8,132 bases of DNA, taken from contig JAUQXG010000246.1 in assembly GCA_030834765.1 (NCBI GenBank), positions 1-8,132 of the forward strand, written 5' to 3'. How positions within the stretch are numbered: position 1 is the stretch's first letter; every line of letters starts with the position of its first letter. This document shows positions 1 to 6,270 of this stretch, piece by piece. The notes under the pieces were generated by a model, which did no database searches, was not told the DNA's origin, and saw nothing but the letters and a program-made list of their open reading frames with translations. Source of the stretch: Lutispora sp. (GTDB taxonomy: Bacteria > Bacillota > Clostridia > Lutisporales > Lutisporaceae). Made by a program: the position numbers and the translations under genes.

Positions 1-530
1 TATTTACTTTTCGTACAGCTAAAGAAGGTGGAGAAAAAGCAATAGATATGGAAGCATATGCTGCATTAAATAAAGCGGCGGCAGCGACGGGGCTGGTTGA
101 TCTAATTGATATTGAAGCTTTCGCAGGGGATGAGATTGTAAAAGATATCATTGAGAGTGTGCATTCTATTGGAGTAAAAGTGATTGCTTCCTATCATGAT
201 TTTGTCAAGACACCGTCTAGGGATGATATGGTACATCGTCTAAGAAAAATGCAGGACTTAGGTGCAGATATTTTAAAAATTGCAGTGATGCCTAGATGCA
301 AATTGGATGTTTTAGAATTGTTGGAAGCCACAGTGATTATGTCAGAAAGATATGCCAATAGGCCTATTATTACAGTTTCTATGTCATCTGTGGGCGTTAT
401 CAGCCGCTTGACAGGTGAAGTATTCGGATCTGCATTGACCTTTGCCTCTGCAAAGAGGGCTTCAGCACCAGGTCAGATAGCTGCGGAAAGCCTATATGAA
501 ATATTACAGCTGCTGCATAATATTTCATGA
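1..530 (+). CDS. aroD: 3-dehydroquinate dehydratase, type I (5' truncated by window edge)
   Basis: Converts 3-dehydroquinate to 3-dehydroshikimate through a Schiff-base intermediate, step 3 of the cytoplasmic shikimate pathway. The frame is already open at base 3, reading TFRTAKEGGEKAIDMEAY; the ATG at 48 is therefore internal and the true start lies to the left of the window. All expected type I active-site blocks are present: the Glu of DLIDIEAF (codon 114-116), the catalytic His of SYHDF (195-197), the Schiff-base Lys of ILKIAVMP (276-278), and the C-terminal substrate loop with SRLTGEVFGS and SAPGQIA. The protein ends in LLHNIS, as is usual for the family, so the 3' end is intact and about the last 175 residues of a normally ~250-residue protein are seen. 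It converges on the minus-strand phosphotransferase gene. Identification is near certain; only the 5' end is unknown. Confidence 0.96.
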   Translation, partial: FTFRTAKEGGEKAIDMEAYAALNKAAAATGLVDLIDIEAFAGDEIVKDIIESVHSIGVKVIASYHDFVKTPSRDDMVHRLRKMQDLGADILKIAVMPRCKLDVLELLEATVIMSERYANRPIITVSMSSVGVISRLTGEVFGSALTFASAKRASAPGQIAAESLYEILQLLHNIS

Positions 531-542
531 TGCTTTTTCATA

Positions 543-577
543 AGGCTATGTTTTAATATAGGGTTAAAAAATAGCCT
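543..577 (+). terminator. Hairpin downstream of aroD, candidate terminator
   Basis: AGGCTAT (543-549) pairs with ATAGCCT (571-577), and inside it TTTTAA (551-556) pairs with TTAAAA (564-569), giving a 13-bp stem with one G-A mismatch and a 7-nt loop. It begins 12 bases after the aroD stop and lies between convergent genes. There is no clean T-run on either side, so it may be a weak or bidirectional terminator. Confidence 0.5.
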
Positions 578-583
578 AAGAAA

Positions 584-611
584 ATTATAGATGGGATTGT
601 CCGCCTATAAT
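584..611 (-). terminator. Hairpin downstream of the phosphotransferase gene, candidate terminator
   Basis: ATTATAG (584-590) and CTATAAT (605-611) form a 7-bp stem. Read on the minus strand, the second arm is followed directly by TTTTCTT, the T-run expected of an intrinsic terminator, 24 bases after the stop of the phosphotransferase gene. The stem is A/T-rich, so its strength is doubtful. Confidence 0.4.
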
Positions 612-634
612 GCTCCGTAAAAGAAGATTCCGAA

Positions 635-1636
635 CTAAAGGCAACCGCTATCGGCTCTTCGTTCTCTCAATATGCTTTCTAAATTTAACCAGTTGACGGA
701 TAACCACACCATTTCGTCTGCAAATCTTTTGGGAGGACCTTCTCTATTAAAACTATCACTTCTGAGCCACCAAAAGCTCTCTAAACAATATAATAGTTTC
801 AATGAACGAATGATATCATCGGCAGAAATATTTCCGATCTGATTGTAACCATCTAGAAAAGCCTTTACTGCATTCATCCTTAAACAGTTATTATCTAATG
901 CAAAGGAAAGTATTGCTCTTGCTATATCCAACTCGGGATATATATATTGTAATCTATCAAAGTCTAAAATTGCTGAAAGGGAATCAGGATAAAACAATAC
1001 ATTATCACACCATAAATCTGAATGGGCCCAGCCCTGTTTGCACCCTTTAAAAATATTTATATCTATGTTTTCAAATATTTCTCTTTGAAGCTTAAGAAAA
1101 TAGTTCATATCTTCTGTATTTCTTTCGTTAGTGAATAGCCAATTCTCATTCCATTCAGCTATCAATTGCGCTTTGGATGGTACAACCCATGTAGGAATTG
1201 CTTTTTCATCAAATTGGTTATTGATTATGCTATGTACTTTTGCAAGTTCAACACCTAAATCATAGGATTGGTTACAATTAATTTTTCCAGCATGAATAAG
1301 GCTTCCATTACAGTATTCGGTTACAATAAATCGTATATTTTGATTTGTACTTAATATTGCATCCCCTTTAAAGGTTAAAATATGCGGACACCTTATATCT
1401 TTTTCGCTTAATTTCATTTGAAATGAGAGAGCTGTGTTTAAACGTTGTTCCTTTGAACTTGGGTTTCTCTCCGAGTTATACTGCTTAATAAAAAGTATTC
1501 CATTACTTGTTATGAACTTCCACTTTAAATTTAACAATCCTTTATTAATTTCCGCATACCCAGTAACTCTTATTGAAAAAATCTTTTCTATTGTTTCTTT
1601 TATTTCACCCAGTATAATACTTTTTACATCTATCAT
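635..1636 (-). CDS. APH/choline-kinase-fold phosphotransferase (CotS-like)
   Basis: A predicted cytoplasmic small-molecule kinase of the aminoglycoside phosphotransferase fold; the substrate is unknown. At 333 residues it has the full family layout: an N-lobe strand with a candidate ATP-binding Lys (LFIKQY, K51), the hinge-like FIVTEYCNGS (103-112), the catalytic loop HSDLWCDN with H205, D207 and N212 (HxDxxxxN), and the metal-binding DFD at 225-227 followed by D237. I chose the ATG at 1636 because GGAGTGG lies 5 bases upstream; an in-frame ATG at 1669 would add 11 residues but has only a distant AGGTAG. It follows aroK by 64 bases on the same strand and is probably co-transcribed with it. 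The family includes spore-coat CotS proteins, homoserine kinase type II, choline kinase and resistance enzymes. Nothing here singles out drug resistance, and a housekeeping or spore-related role is more likely in this setting. Confidence 0.85.
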   Translation of the reverse strand: MIDVKSIILGEIKETIEKIFSIRVTGYAEINKGLLNLKWKFITSNGILFIKQYNSERNPSSKEQRLNTALSFQMKLSEKDIRCPHILTFKGDAILSTNQNIRFIVTEYCNGSLIHAGKINCNQSYDLGVELAKVHSIINNQFDEKAIPTWVVPSKAQLIAEWNENWLFTNERNTEDMNYFLKLQREIFENIDINIFKGCKQGWAHSDLWCDNVLFYPDSLSAILDFDRLQYIYPELDIARAILSFALDNNCLRMNAVKAFLDGYNQIGNISADDIIRSLKLLYCLESFWWLRSDSFNREGPPKRFADEMVWLSVNWLNLESILRERRADSGCL

Positions 1637-1700
1637 ATTAACCACTCCATGTAAATCTCTATTGTTCATTAGATGTCATTCTACCTTTTTTAATATTGAT

Positions 1701-2219
1701 TTAAAACCTAGCAAAGATAAATTGCATTACTTTATCTACAACTTCATTAAAATCTGTATCATTAAAAACTTCTATATCACAATACTTTTTATATAGGGGA
1801 TATCTTTCTATATAAAGCTCATAAAGCTTTGCTGAGCCTTCTGCCAGAAGAGGTCGAGCAGATATGTCAACATCTTGAATGATATGCTCTACAGGCCTGT
1901 TTATAAAGATGATTACAGCGTTTTTTTGTAGTGCTTCCATGTTGGAGTGAATTTTAATGCTGCCGCCACCAGTTGATATGATGGAGGGATAGTTTTTACT
2001 GATTTCTTCGATAGCTTGGCTTTCGAGCCTTCTGAAATAGTCTTCTCCCTGTAGAAAAATTTCTTTGATCAGCTTTCCTTCTTCTTTTTCAATGTATGTG
2101 TCTATATCACAGAATGGAAGAGAAAGCCTTTTAGAAACTTCCTTTCCTATTGCAGTTTTACCGCAACCAGGTAATCCTATAAATACTATGTTTTTATTGA
2201 TGCTTATCTTAGTTTTCAT
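1701..2219 (-). CDS. aroK: Shikimate kinase
   Basis: Phosphorylates shikimate to shikimate 3-phosphate with ATP (step 5 of chorismate synthesis, cytoplasmic). The 172-residue protein is family-typical in length and carries Walker A GLPGCGKT (15-22), the substrate and magnesium DID motif (D38, D40), the GEDYFRRLE block with R63, the glycine triplet TGGG (83-86), the LID arginine in ARPLL (R122) and the ERYPLYKKYCD block with R139. The frame stays open upstream to an ATG at 2318, adding 33 residues, but that start has no ribosome binding site and the extension has no counterpart in the family. The ATG at 2219 has GAGAGG six bases upstream and begins just before the first beta strand, so it is preferred. 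Likely first gene of a unit with the downstream phosphotransferase, and divergent from the ABC importer operon. It is a pathway partner of aroD at the left edge, although not co-directional with it. Confidence 0.94.
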   Translation of the reverse strand: MKTKISINKNIVFIGLPGCGKTAIGKEVSKRLSLPFCDIDTYIEKEEGKLIKEIFLQGEDYFRRLESQAIEEISKNYPSIISTGGGSIKIHSNMEALQKNAVIIFINRPVEHIIQDVDISARPLLAEGSAKLYELYIERYPLYKKYCDIEVFNDTDFNEVVDKVMQFIFARF

Positions 2220-2257
2220 TTCATACCTCTCTTGTCGTTTATCTACTCTAATATATT

Positions 2258-2279
2258 GCTTACAAGCATGCCAAGGCAT
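2258..2279 (-). promoter_or_regulatory. Two back-to-back small hairpins in the aroK leader
   Basis: GCTTACAAGC (2258-2267) and ATGCCAAGGCAT (2268-2279) are adjacent short inverted repeats in the presumed 5' untranslated region of aroK, about 40-60 bases before its start. In the minus-strand RNA the second would be a four-pair stem capped by CUUG. They are small and may not be functional. The second overlaps the 19-nt repeat described separately. Confidence 0.3.
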
Positions 2280-2287
2280 CAGATAGA
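2269..2287 (+). repeat. Exact 19-nt direct repeat, copy 1 (aroK leader)
   Basis: TGCCAAGGCATCAGATAGA occurs here and again, same orientation, at 3529-3547 inside the second permease gene. The flanks do not match. Here it lies upstream of the aroK start on the opposite strand to aroK, so the aroK leader RNA carries its complement. An exact 19-mer shared by chance is unlikely in a window of this size. Confidence 0.85.
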
Positions 2288-2340
2288 AATTTGCATCCCT
2301 TTTTCTAAATGACTTCATTTTATGAGTTCTTCATACAACT

Positions 2341-2349
2341 ATTATATCA
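2341..2349 (-). promoter_or_regulatory. Predicted extended -10 promoter for aroK
   Basis: On the minus strand TGATATAAT combines a perfect -10 hexamer (2341-2346) with the TGn extension (2347-2349). No good -35 is present at 16-18 bases (best is AAATCA), which is acceptable for extended -10 promoters. Transcription would start near 2334, giving a leader of about 115 bases before the aroK ATG. Confidence 0.55.
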
Positions 2350-2417
2350 TTACATCAATTTTTTGATTTGTATAGCTATAAAATCATGGAGAATATTTTG
2401 CAAATCTAATATTTCAT

Positions 2418-2446
2418 TTGACAATTTTCTAATTTGCTTATATAAT
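2418..2446 (+). promoter_or_regulatory. Consensus sigma-A promoter of the ABC importer operon
   Basis: TTGACA (2418-2423), a 17-base spacer and TATAAT (2441-2446) match the vegetative promoter consensus at every position. The start would be near 2453, leaving a leader of about 78 bases before the first permease. A promoter this close to consensus usually needs a repressor to be regulated; see the inverted repeat at 2473-2490. Confidence 0.85.
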
Positions 2447-2472
2447 ATTTTTAAACATAGTAATCAGATAGG

Positions 2473-2490
2473 AATTATAAGAATATAATT
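2473..2490 (+). promoter_or_regulatory. Inverted repeat in the importer leader, candidate operator
   Basis: AATTATA-AGAA-TATAATT is a perfect 7+7 inverted repeat located about 20 bases downstream of the predicted start site. It is enclosed by a second pair, ATAGG (2468-2472) and CCTAT (2501-2505). It could bind a repressor or fold in the RNA. The arm reads GGAATTAT, which would not be out of place for an Rrf2/CymR-type cysteine regulator, but I cannot verify this against a motif model. Confidence 0.35.
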
Positions 2491-2530
2491 TGTTGATCAT
2501 CCTATAAATATCATAAGAAGGGAAAAGACC

Positions 2531-3196
2531 ATGAGCATAAATTGGGATTTTATAATAAATAGCATACCCCTATATGAGAAGGCAGCATGGCTGACCTTAA
2601 AACTTGCGTTTTGGGGGATATTGATATCATTGGTCATTGGATTGATTTGCAGTGTAATACAGTATTTTAAGATAAGGATATTAAGAAGTATAGTGGGAGC
2701 TTACATCGAGCTTTCACGGAATACACCGCTGCTTATACAATTATATTTTTTATATTTTGGACTTACGAAGCTTGGTTTGACCTTGAGTGAAAATACCTGT
2801 GCAATCATCGGGCTGTCATTTTTAGGGGGAAGCTATATGTCTGAAGCCTTTAGAGGTGGAATAGAAGCAGTGAGTAAGTCGCAAATAGAATCAGGCTTAA
2901 GCCTGGGACTTTCCAAAATTCAGCTTGCTAGGTATGTTATTCTTCCTCAGGCATTTTCCTTTAGCATTTCATCTATAGGAGCAAATTGCATATTTCTATT
3001 GAAAGAAACCTCCATTGTTGGAGCCATTGCAATATTAGATTTAATGAATGTTACAAAGGACTTAATAGGAATGTATTATCAGACCTTTGAGTCATTATTG
3101 ATGCTGGTAATCGCATACCTTATTATACTTTTGCCTATGTCATTCTTACTGACATGGTTAGAAAGGAAGGTTAGATATGCAGAGTTCGGTAATTAG
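2531..3196 (+). CDS. Polar amino acid ABC transporter permease (HisM/GlnP type), subunit 1
   Basis: Inner-membrane subunit that, with the second permease, forms the channel of a type I amino acid importer. The 221-residue protein has about five hydrophobic segments (roughly 18-43, 66-80, 91-103, 140-160 and 188-210). It has the RNTPLLIQLYFLYFG block (63-77) typical of this family and the cytoplasmic EAA coupling motif EAFRGGIEAVSKSQIESG (105-122) followed by GLS, which contacts the ATPase. The ribosome binding site AGAAGGG lies 8 bases before the ATG. First gene of a four-gene operon under the promoter at 2418; its last 20 bases overlap the next gene, suggesting translational coupling. Substrate specificity is set by the binding protein, for which cysteine is the best guess. 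Confidence 0.93.
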   Translation: MSINWDFIINSIPLYEKAAWLTLKLAFWGILISLVIGLICSVIQYFKIRILRSIVGAYIELSRNTPLLIQLYFLYFGLTKLGLTLSENTCAIIGLSFLGGSYMSEAFRGGIEAVSKSQIESGLSLGLSKIQLARYVILPQAFSFSISSIGANCIFLLKETSIVGAIAILDLMNVTKDLIGMYYQTFESLLMLVIAYLIILLPMSFLLTWLERKVRYAEFGN

Positions 3197-3854
3197 CATG
3201 GTTTTTACTTCACAGAATCTAATGCGTTTGATGGGTGGATTATTGGTAACAGCCAGGATTGCTTTTATTTCCATTGCTATAGGTTCTATTGCAGGCATAG
3301 GCTTTGGACTTTTGATGACCTCAAAATCAAAGTGGATAAAGGGTATCTGCCGCTTATATCTTGAAATCTTTAGAATTATACCAATTCTTGTCTGGCTATA
3401 TATTGTGTATTTTGGAATCACCAGCGCTCTTAATATTCATTTAGAAGGTGAACTGGTTGCCATGATTGTCTTTAGTCTTTGGGGCACCGCTGAAATGGGT
3501 GATATTGTAAGGGGGGCATTGGAATCCTTGCCAAGGCATCAGATAGAGTCAGGTAGAGCATTAGGACTAGGATTTTGGAAGCTTTATAGGTATGTGCTTA
3601 TACCACAGGCTGTAAGGCGAATGCTTCCAGGAGCCATAAACTTGGCAACCAGAATGGTTAAAACCACATCTCTTGTTGTGTTGATAGGTGTGGTGGAGGT
3701 TGTGAAGGTTGGTCAGCAGATTATAGAAGTGTCTCGTTTTCAGGTACAGACGGCATCCCTTTGGATTTATGGATTATTATTTATTTTATACTTCATCATT
3801 TGCTATCCCCTGTCAGTATTGTCTAAAAGGCTGGAAGCAAAATGGAGCAATTAG
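3177..3854 (+). CDS. Polar amino acid ABC transporter permease (HisM/GlnP type), subunit 2
   Basis: Second channel subunit of the importer, 225 residues, with about five membrane segments (roughly 20-48, 68-85, 91-103, 143-172 and 195-215). The EAA motif MGDIVRGALESLPRHQIESG (107-126) with ALGLG identifies the site that docks on the ATPase. The block before it reads RIIPILVWLYIVYFG (66-80), a variant of the usual RGTPLLVQL sequence, whereas subunit 1 keeps RNTPLL; this fits a heterodimeric channel. AAGGAAGG lies six bases before the ATG, inside the end of subunit 1. The segment coding LPRHQIES contains the second copy of the 19-nt repeat. The ATPase gene follows after 11 bases. Confidence 0.92.
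   Translation: MQSSVISMVFTSQNLMRLMGGLLVTARIAFISIAIGSIAGIGFGLLMTSKSKWIKGICRLYLEIFRIIPILVWLYIVYFGITSALNIHLEGELVAMIVFSLWGTAEMGDIVRGALESLPRHQIESGRALGLGFWKLYRYVLIPQAVRRMLPGAINLATRMVKTTSLVVLIGVVEVVKVGQQIIEVSRFQVQTASLWIYGLLFILYFIICYPLSVLSKRLEAKWSN
3529..3547 (+). repeat. Exact 19-nt direct repeat, copy 2 (inside permease 2)
   Basis: Same 19 bases as 2269-2287, exactly 1,260 bases downstream of the first copy. Here it codes for part of the conserved EAA loop (LPRHQIES), so this copy is constrained by protein function and copy 1 is the one that needs explaining. Confidence 0.85.
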
Positions 3855-3865
3855 AGGTGATTAGG

Positions 3866-4615
3866 ATGAGCAGTGAAGAGAAGCAGCCATTATTGGAAAT
3901 TAAGGACTTGTATAAAGAGTATGATAAGAAAATGGTACTTAATGATATACAGCTTCAAATAAATAAAGGTGAGGTTATTGTAGTTTTAGGCCCATCGGGT
4001 TGTGGGAAAAGTACCTTGCTTAGATGTCTCAATGGACTTGAACCGATTCAAGGTGGTGAAATAAAGCTAAGGGGCAAAAGTCTTTCTGGGAAAGATGTTG
4101 ACTGGCAGAAGATTCGCCAGCATATAGGCATGGTATTTCAAAACTATGATCTTTTTCCAAATATGACTGTTATAGAGAATATACTTTTAGGACCTATAAA
4201 GGTGCAAAAAAGAGACAAGAATCAAGTGTTGATGCAAGCCAAGGAGCTTCTTGATAGAGTGGGACTCCTTGATAGGATAGATGCTTATCCAAGGCAATTG
4301 TCGGGAGGTCAGAAACAGCGAATCGCTATTGTCAGAGCGCTGTGTATGAATCCAGAAATTATGCTGTTTGATGAAGTGACAGCATCTCTTGATCCAGAGA
4401 TGGTTCGAGAGGTTTTGGAGGTGATATTAGGTCTTGCGAAACAAGGAATGACAATGATAATCGTGACACATGAAATGGCATTTGCCCAGGCAGTTGCAGA
4501 CAGAATCGTTTTTTTAGATGCAGGTAATATATGCGAAATAGCTGAGCCACAGGAGTTTTTTACAGATCCAAAGACAGAGCGAGCAAAGCAATTTTTGAAT
4601 ATATTTCAATATTAA
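3866..4615 (+). CDS. Polar amino acid ABC transporter ATP-binding protein (GlnQ type)
   Basis: Cytoplasmic ATPase that drives the importer. At 249 residues it has every nucleotide-binding element: Walker A GPSGCGKST (42-50), Q-loop FQNYDLFP (Q92), signature LSGGQ (145-149), Walker B IMLFDE with catalytic E170, D-loop SLDPE and switch His in IIVTHEM (H202). The family usually has DEPTSALDPE; here it is DEVTASLDPE, which should be functionally neutral. I chose the ATG at 3866 because AGAGGTGAT, an almost perfect Shine-Dalgarno, lies just before it. An in-frame ATG at 3842 would overlap the permease by 13 bases and has only a weak site. It lies between permease 2 (11 bases) and the binding protein (27 bases). 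Confidence 0.95.
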   Translation: MSSEEKQPLLEIKDLYKEYDKKMVLNDIQLQINKGEVIVVLGPSGCGKSTLLRCLNGLEPIQGGEIKLRGKSLSGKDVDWQKIRQHIGMVFQNYDLFPNMTVIENILLGPIKVQKRDKNQVLMQAKELLDRVGLLDRIDAYPRQLSGGQKQRIAIVRALCMNPEIMLFDEVTASLDPEMVREVLEVILGLAKQGMTMIIVTHEMAFAQAVADRIVFLDAGNICEIAEPQEFFTDPKTERAKQFLNIFQY

Positions 4616-4642
4616 AATATGAAGAGAAAGGGATGATAGGAA

Positions 4643-5503
4643 ATGAAAAATATCAAAAAACTTTTAATACTCTTGATTGTAGGAATTATCATAATAGGAG
4701 GTTTTGCAGGCTGCAGCAAACCGGCCACAGAAACATCATCAGCAGCACCAGGATCTTTAGAAGAAATCAAGAAACGCGGTACAATTAAAATTGGGGTGTT
4801 CAGTGATAAGCCACCATTTGGCTATGTAGATTCCAATGGAAAAAATCAAGGCTTTGATGTAGTCATTGCGAAGCGGTTTGCAAAGGATCTTTTAGGGGAT
4901 GAAGCAAAGGTCGAGTTTGTATTGGTTGAAGCGGCAAATCGGGTTGCATTCTTAGAGTCAAATAAGGTTGATATCATCATGGCTAACTTCACTGTCACGG
5001 AGGAGCGAAAGGAAAAAGTTGATTTCGCAAATCCTTATATGAAGGTTTCTCTTGGTTTAGTATCATCAGATAATGCAAAGATCACCTCTGTTGACCAACT
5101 GAAGGGAAAAAAACTTATTGTGAATAAGGGCACAACGGCTCAGGATTATTTTACAAAAAACCATCCTGATATAGAGCTTTTAAAATATGATCAAAATACA
5201 GAAGCCTTTGAGGCATTAAAAGATAATCGTGGTGCTGCCTTAGCTCATGATAATACAGAGGTACTTGCATGGGCCAAAGGGAATCCTGGATTTTCTGTGG
5301 GTGTACCGTCATTAGGAAGCCTGGATACCATAGCACCAGCTGTTAAGAAAGGAAATAAGGAGCTTTTAGACTGGATTAATAAGGAGCTTGAAACAATCGG
5401 TAAAGAGAATTTTATAACCAAGGCTTATGAAGAAACACTAAAGCCTGTATATGGTGATTCAGTTAGCCCTGATAATCTTGTAATTGAAGGTGGAAAACTG
5501 TAG
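4643..5503 (+). CDS. Amino acid ABC transporter substrate-binding lipoprotein, probably cysteine-binding (CjaA-like)
   Basis: Extracytoplasmic receptor of the importer, 286 residues, SBP_bac_3 fold. The N-terminus is a lipoprotein signal: KKLL, a hydrophobic run (7-22) and the lipobox FAGC with C24 as the lipidated residue, followed by a Ser/Ala/Pro/Thr linker. Mature landmarks are GVFSDKPPFGYVD (51-63), EAANRVAFLES with R100, a likely ligand-carboxylate contact, NFTVTEER (115-122), LIVNKGTTAQDYF (148-160) and AHDNTEV with D203, a likely amino-group contact. From memory, the blocks DKPPFGYVD, LVEAANRV, KYDQNTE, APAVKKG and the C-terminal VIEGGK closely match Campylobacter CjaA, whose structure was solved with bound cysteine. 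Specificity is therefore inferred as L-cysteine; other polar amino acids remain possible. Last gene of the operon, followed by a strong palindrome. AAAGGGA lies 9 bases before the start. Confidence 0.92.
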   Translation: MKNIKKLLILLIVGIIIIGGFAGCSKPATETSSAAPGSLEEIKKRGTIKIGVFSDKPPFGYVDSNGKNQGFDVVIAKRFAKDLLGDEAKVEFVLVEAANRVAFLESNKVDIIMANFTVTEERKEKVDFANPYMKVSLGLVSSDNAKITSVDQLKGKKLIVNKGTTAQDYFTKNHPDIELLKYDQNTEAFEALKDNRGAALAHDNTEVLAWAKGNPGFSVGVPSLGSLDTIAPAVKKGNKELLDWINKELETIGKENFITKAYEETLKPVYGDSVSPDNLVIEGGKL

Positions 5504-5517
5504 TCAATTTATAAATA

Positions 5518-5547
5518 CAAGGGACGTATAAGCTTATACGTCCCTTG
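5518..5547. terminator. Bidirectional terminator-like 30-nt perfect palindrome
   Basis: CAAGGGACGTATAAG is followed at once by its exact reverse complement, centred on AAGCTT (5530-5535). It begins 15 bases after the binding-protein stop and ends 18 bases before the stop of the converging SurA_N gene. Each side is followed by A/T-rich sequence (GCTATATTTATATTT on plus, TATTTATAAATT on minus) rather than a pure T-run. Position and stem strength make shared termination the best reading. Confidence 0.8.
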
Positions 5548-5565
5548 CTATATTTATATTTAAAA

Positions 5566-6180
5566 TTATTTTGCTAAGAAGTTTTCTACTTTATATTCAT
5601 TGTATTTCGCATCGTACCAAGTGCCATATGCTGCTTGTAATTTTTCATTGGATAGGGTTTCTTTTACAATGTCTTTGCTCTCTTCATAGGTTGAAGGCGT
5701 TCCGTCTTCTTTATTAAAAGCAGCTTTATTTTCTTCAAAGTAAGCTTTCATTTCTTCATCTGTAATTGTAATTTGAGGCTCCAGCATTTTCTTTACCTTC
5801 AAATTCAGCTGGATATCCTTTTTTATATCATCTAATGAATATCCATAGGATTGTAGTGCTTGATCAAAGGCTTCTTGTCCCCCAAACTGAGTGATAGTTT
5901 TTTGAATTTCGGCTTGAGTTTCTTCTTCAGAAACTGTTATATTTTGTTTTTGAAGCTCTAGTTCTATAATTTTATCTGAAATTAATGCTTCTAATGTTTG
6001 CTGTCCACTTTCTTTGACTAAAGCATCATATAATTGATCCTTGGTAATGTTCACGCCATTTATACTAGCAACTACTTCCTCTTTTGCATTGCCTTTGCTA
6101 GAATTAAGATAAAGAGTTCCAATTAGGACTACGACGAATACGGCAGCCAATGCGATAGTTATGATGTTCTTTTTATTCAT
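5566..6180 (-). CDS. Membrane-anchored SurA N-terminal-domain protein (PrsA-like, no parvulin domain)
   Basis: Predicted extracytoplasmic chaperone-like protein of 204 residues. NKK is followed by a hydrophobic segment (6-25) and then SSKGNAKEE. There is no cysteine near the end of that segment, so it is a membrane anchor or ordinary signal, unlike the PrsA lipoproteins. VVASINGVNITKDQLYDALV (36-55) is the classic SurA_N opening, followed by ALISDKIIELELQKQNITVSEEE and helices through about 150. In PrsA a peptidyl-prolyl isomerase (parvulin) domain would come next; here ITITDEEMKAYFEENKAAF passes almost directly into the terminal helix YEESKDIVKETLSNEKLQAAYGTWYD, so the catalytic domain is absent and isomerase activity should not be assumed. 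AAGGAAG lies five bases before the ATG. It lies downstream of the two-component genes on the same strand, across a 515-base spacer. Confidence 0.85.
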   Translation of the reverse strand: MNKKNIITIALAAVFVVVLIGTLYLNSSKGNAKEEVVASINGVNITKDQLYDALVKESGQQTLEALISDKIIELELQKQNITVSEEETQAEIQKTITQFGGQEAFDQALQSYGYSLDDIKKDIQLNLKVKKMLEPQITITDEEMKAYFEENKAAFNKEDGTPSTYEESKDIVKETLSNEKLQAAYGTWYDAKYNEYKVENFLAK

Positions 6181-6217
6181 AAAATCTTCCTTTCTATAGT
6201 AAGTATTATTTAGCTGC

Positions 6218-6237
6218 TCAACACAAATTTGTGTTGA
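6218..6237. promoter_or_regulatory. 20-nt perfect palindrome upstream of the SurA_N gene, candidate operator
   Basis: TCAACACAAATTTGTGTTGA is perfectly self-complementary and lies 38-57 bases upstream of the SurA_N start. A gapless palindrome of this size is typical of dimeric repressor sites, and it could also fold in the leader RNA. It is not CIRCE, LexA, Rex or Fur-like by eye, so the binding protein is unknown. Confidence 0.5.
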
Positions 6238-6270
6238 AACTAGTGGGAAAAAATATCATTGTTTCTATAA

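Noticed and set aside
635..1636. Reading the APH-fold protein as an antibiotic resistance gene
   Set aside because: The fold is shared by many housekeeping kinases, the sequence around the catalytic loop does not identify a known resistance subgroup, and the neighbours are metabolic.
1434..1796. 120-codon plus-strand open frame
   Set aside because: It lies antisense across the phosphotransferase and aroK ends, has no family resemblance, and is explained by A/T-rich complementary sequence. The same reasoning removes open frames at 2065-2286 (+), 3158-3421 (-), 4359-4550 (-) and 5151-5336 (-).
2220..2318. 33-residue N-terminal extension of shikimate kinase starting at 2318
   Set aside because: No ribosome binding site at 2318, the extension lacks the character of any targeting signal, and GAGAGG sits ideally before the ATG at 2219, which gives the normal family length.
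2447..2530. T-box or SAM riboswitch in the importer leader
   Set aside because: The leader is only about 78 bases, and I see neither a T-box sequence (TGGNACCGCG-like) nor an S-box core.
3842..3865. Upstream ATG for the ABC ATPase
   Set aside because: The in-frame ATG at 3866 has a near-perfect AGAGGTGAT Shine-Dalgarno and avoids overlapping the permease; the upstream start has only a weak site.
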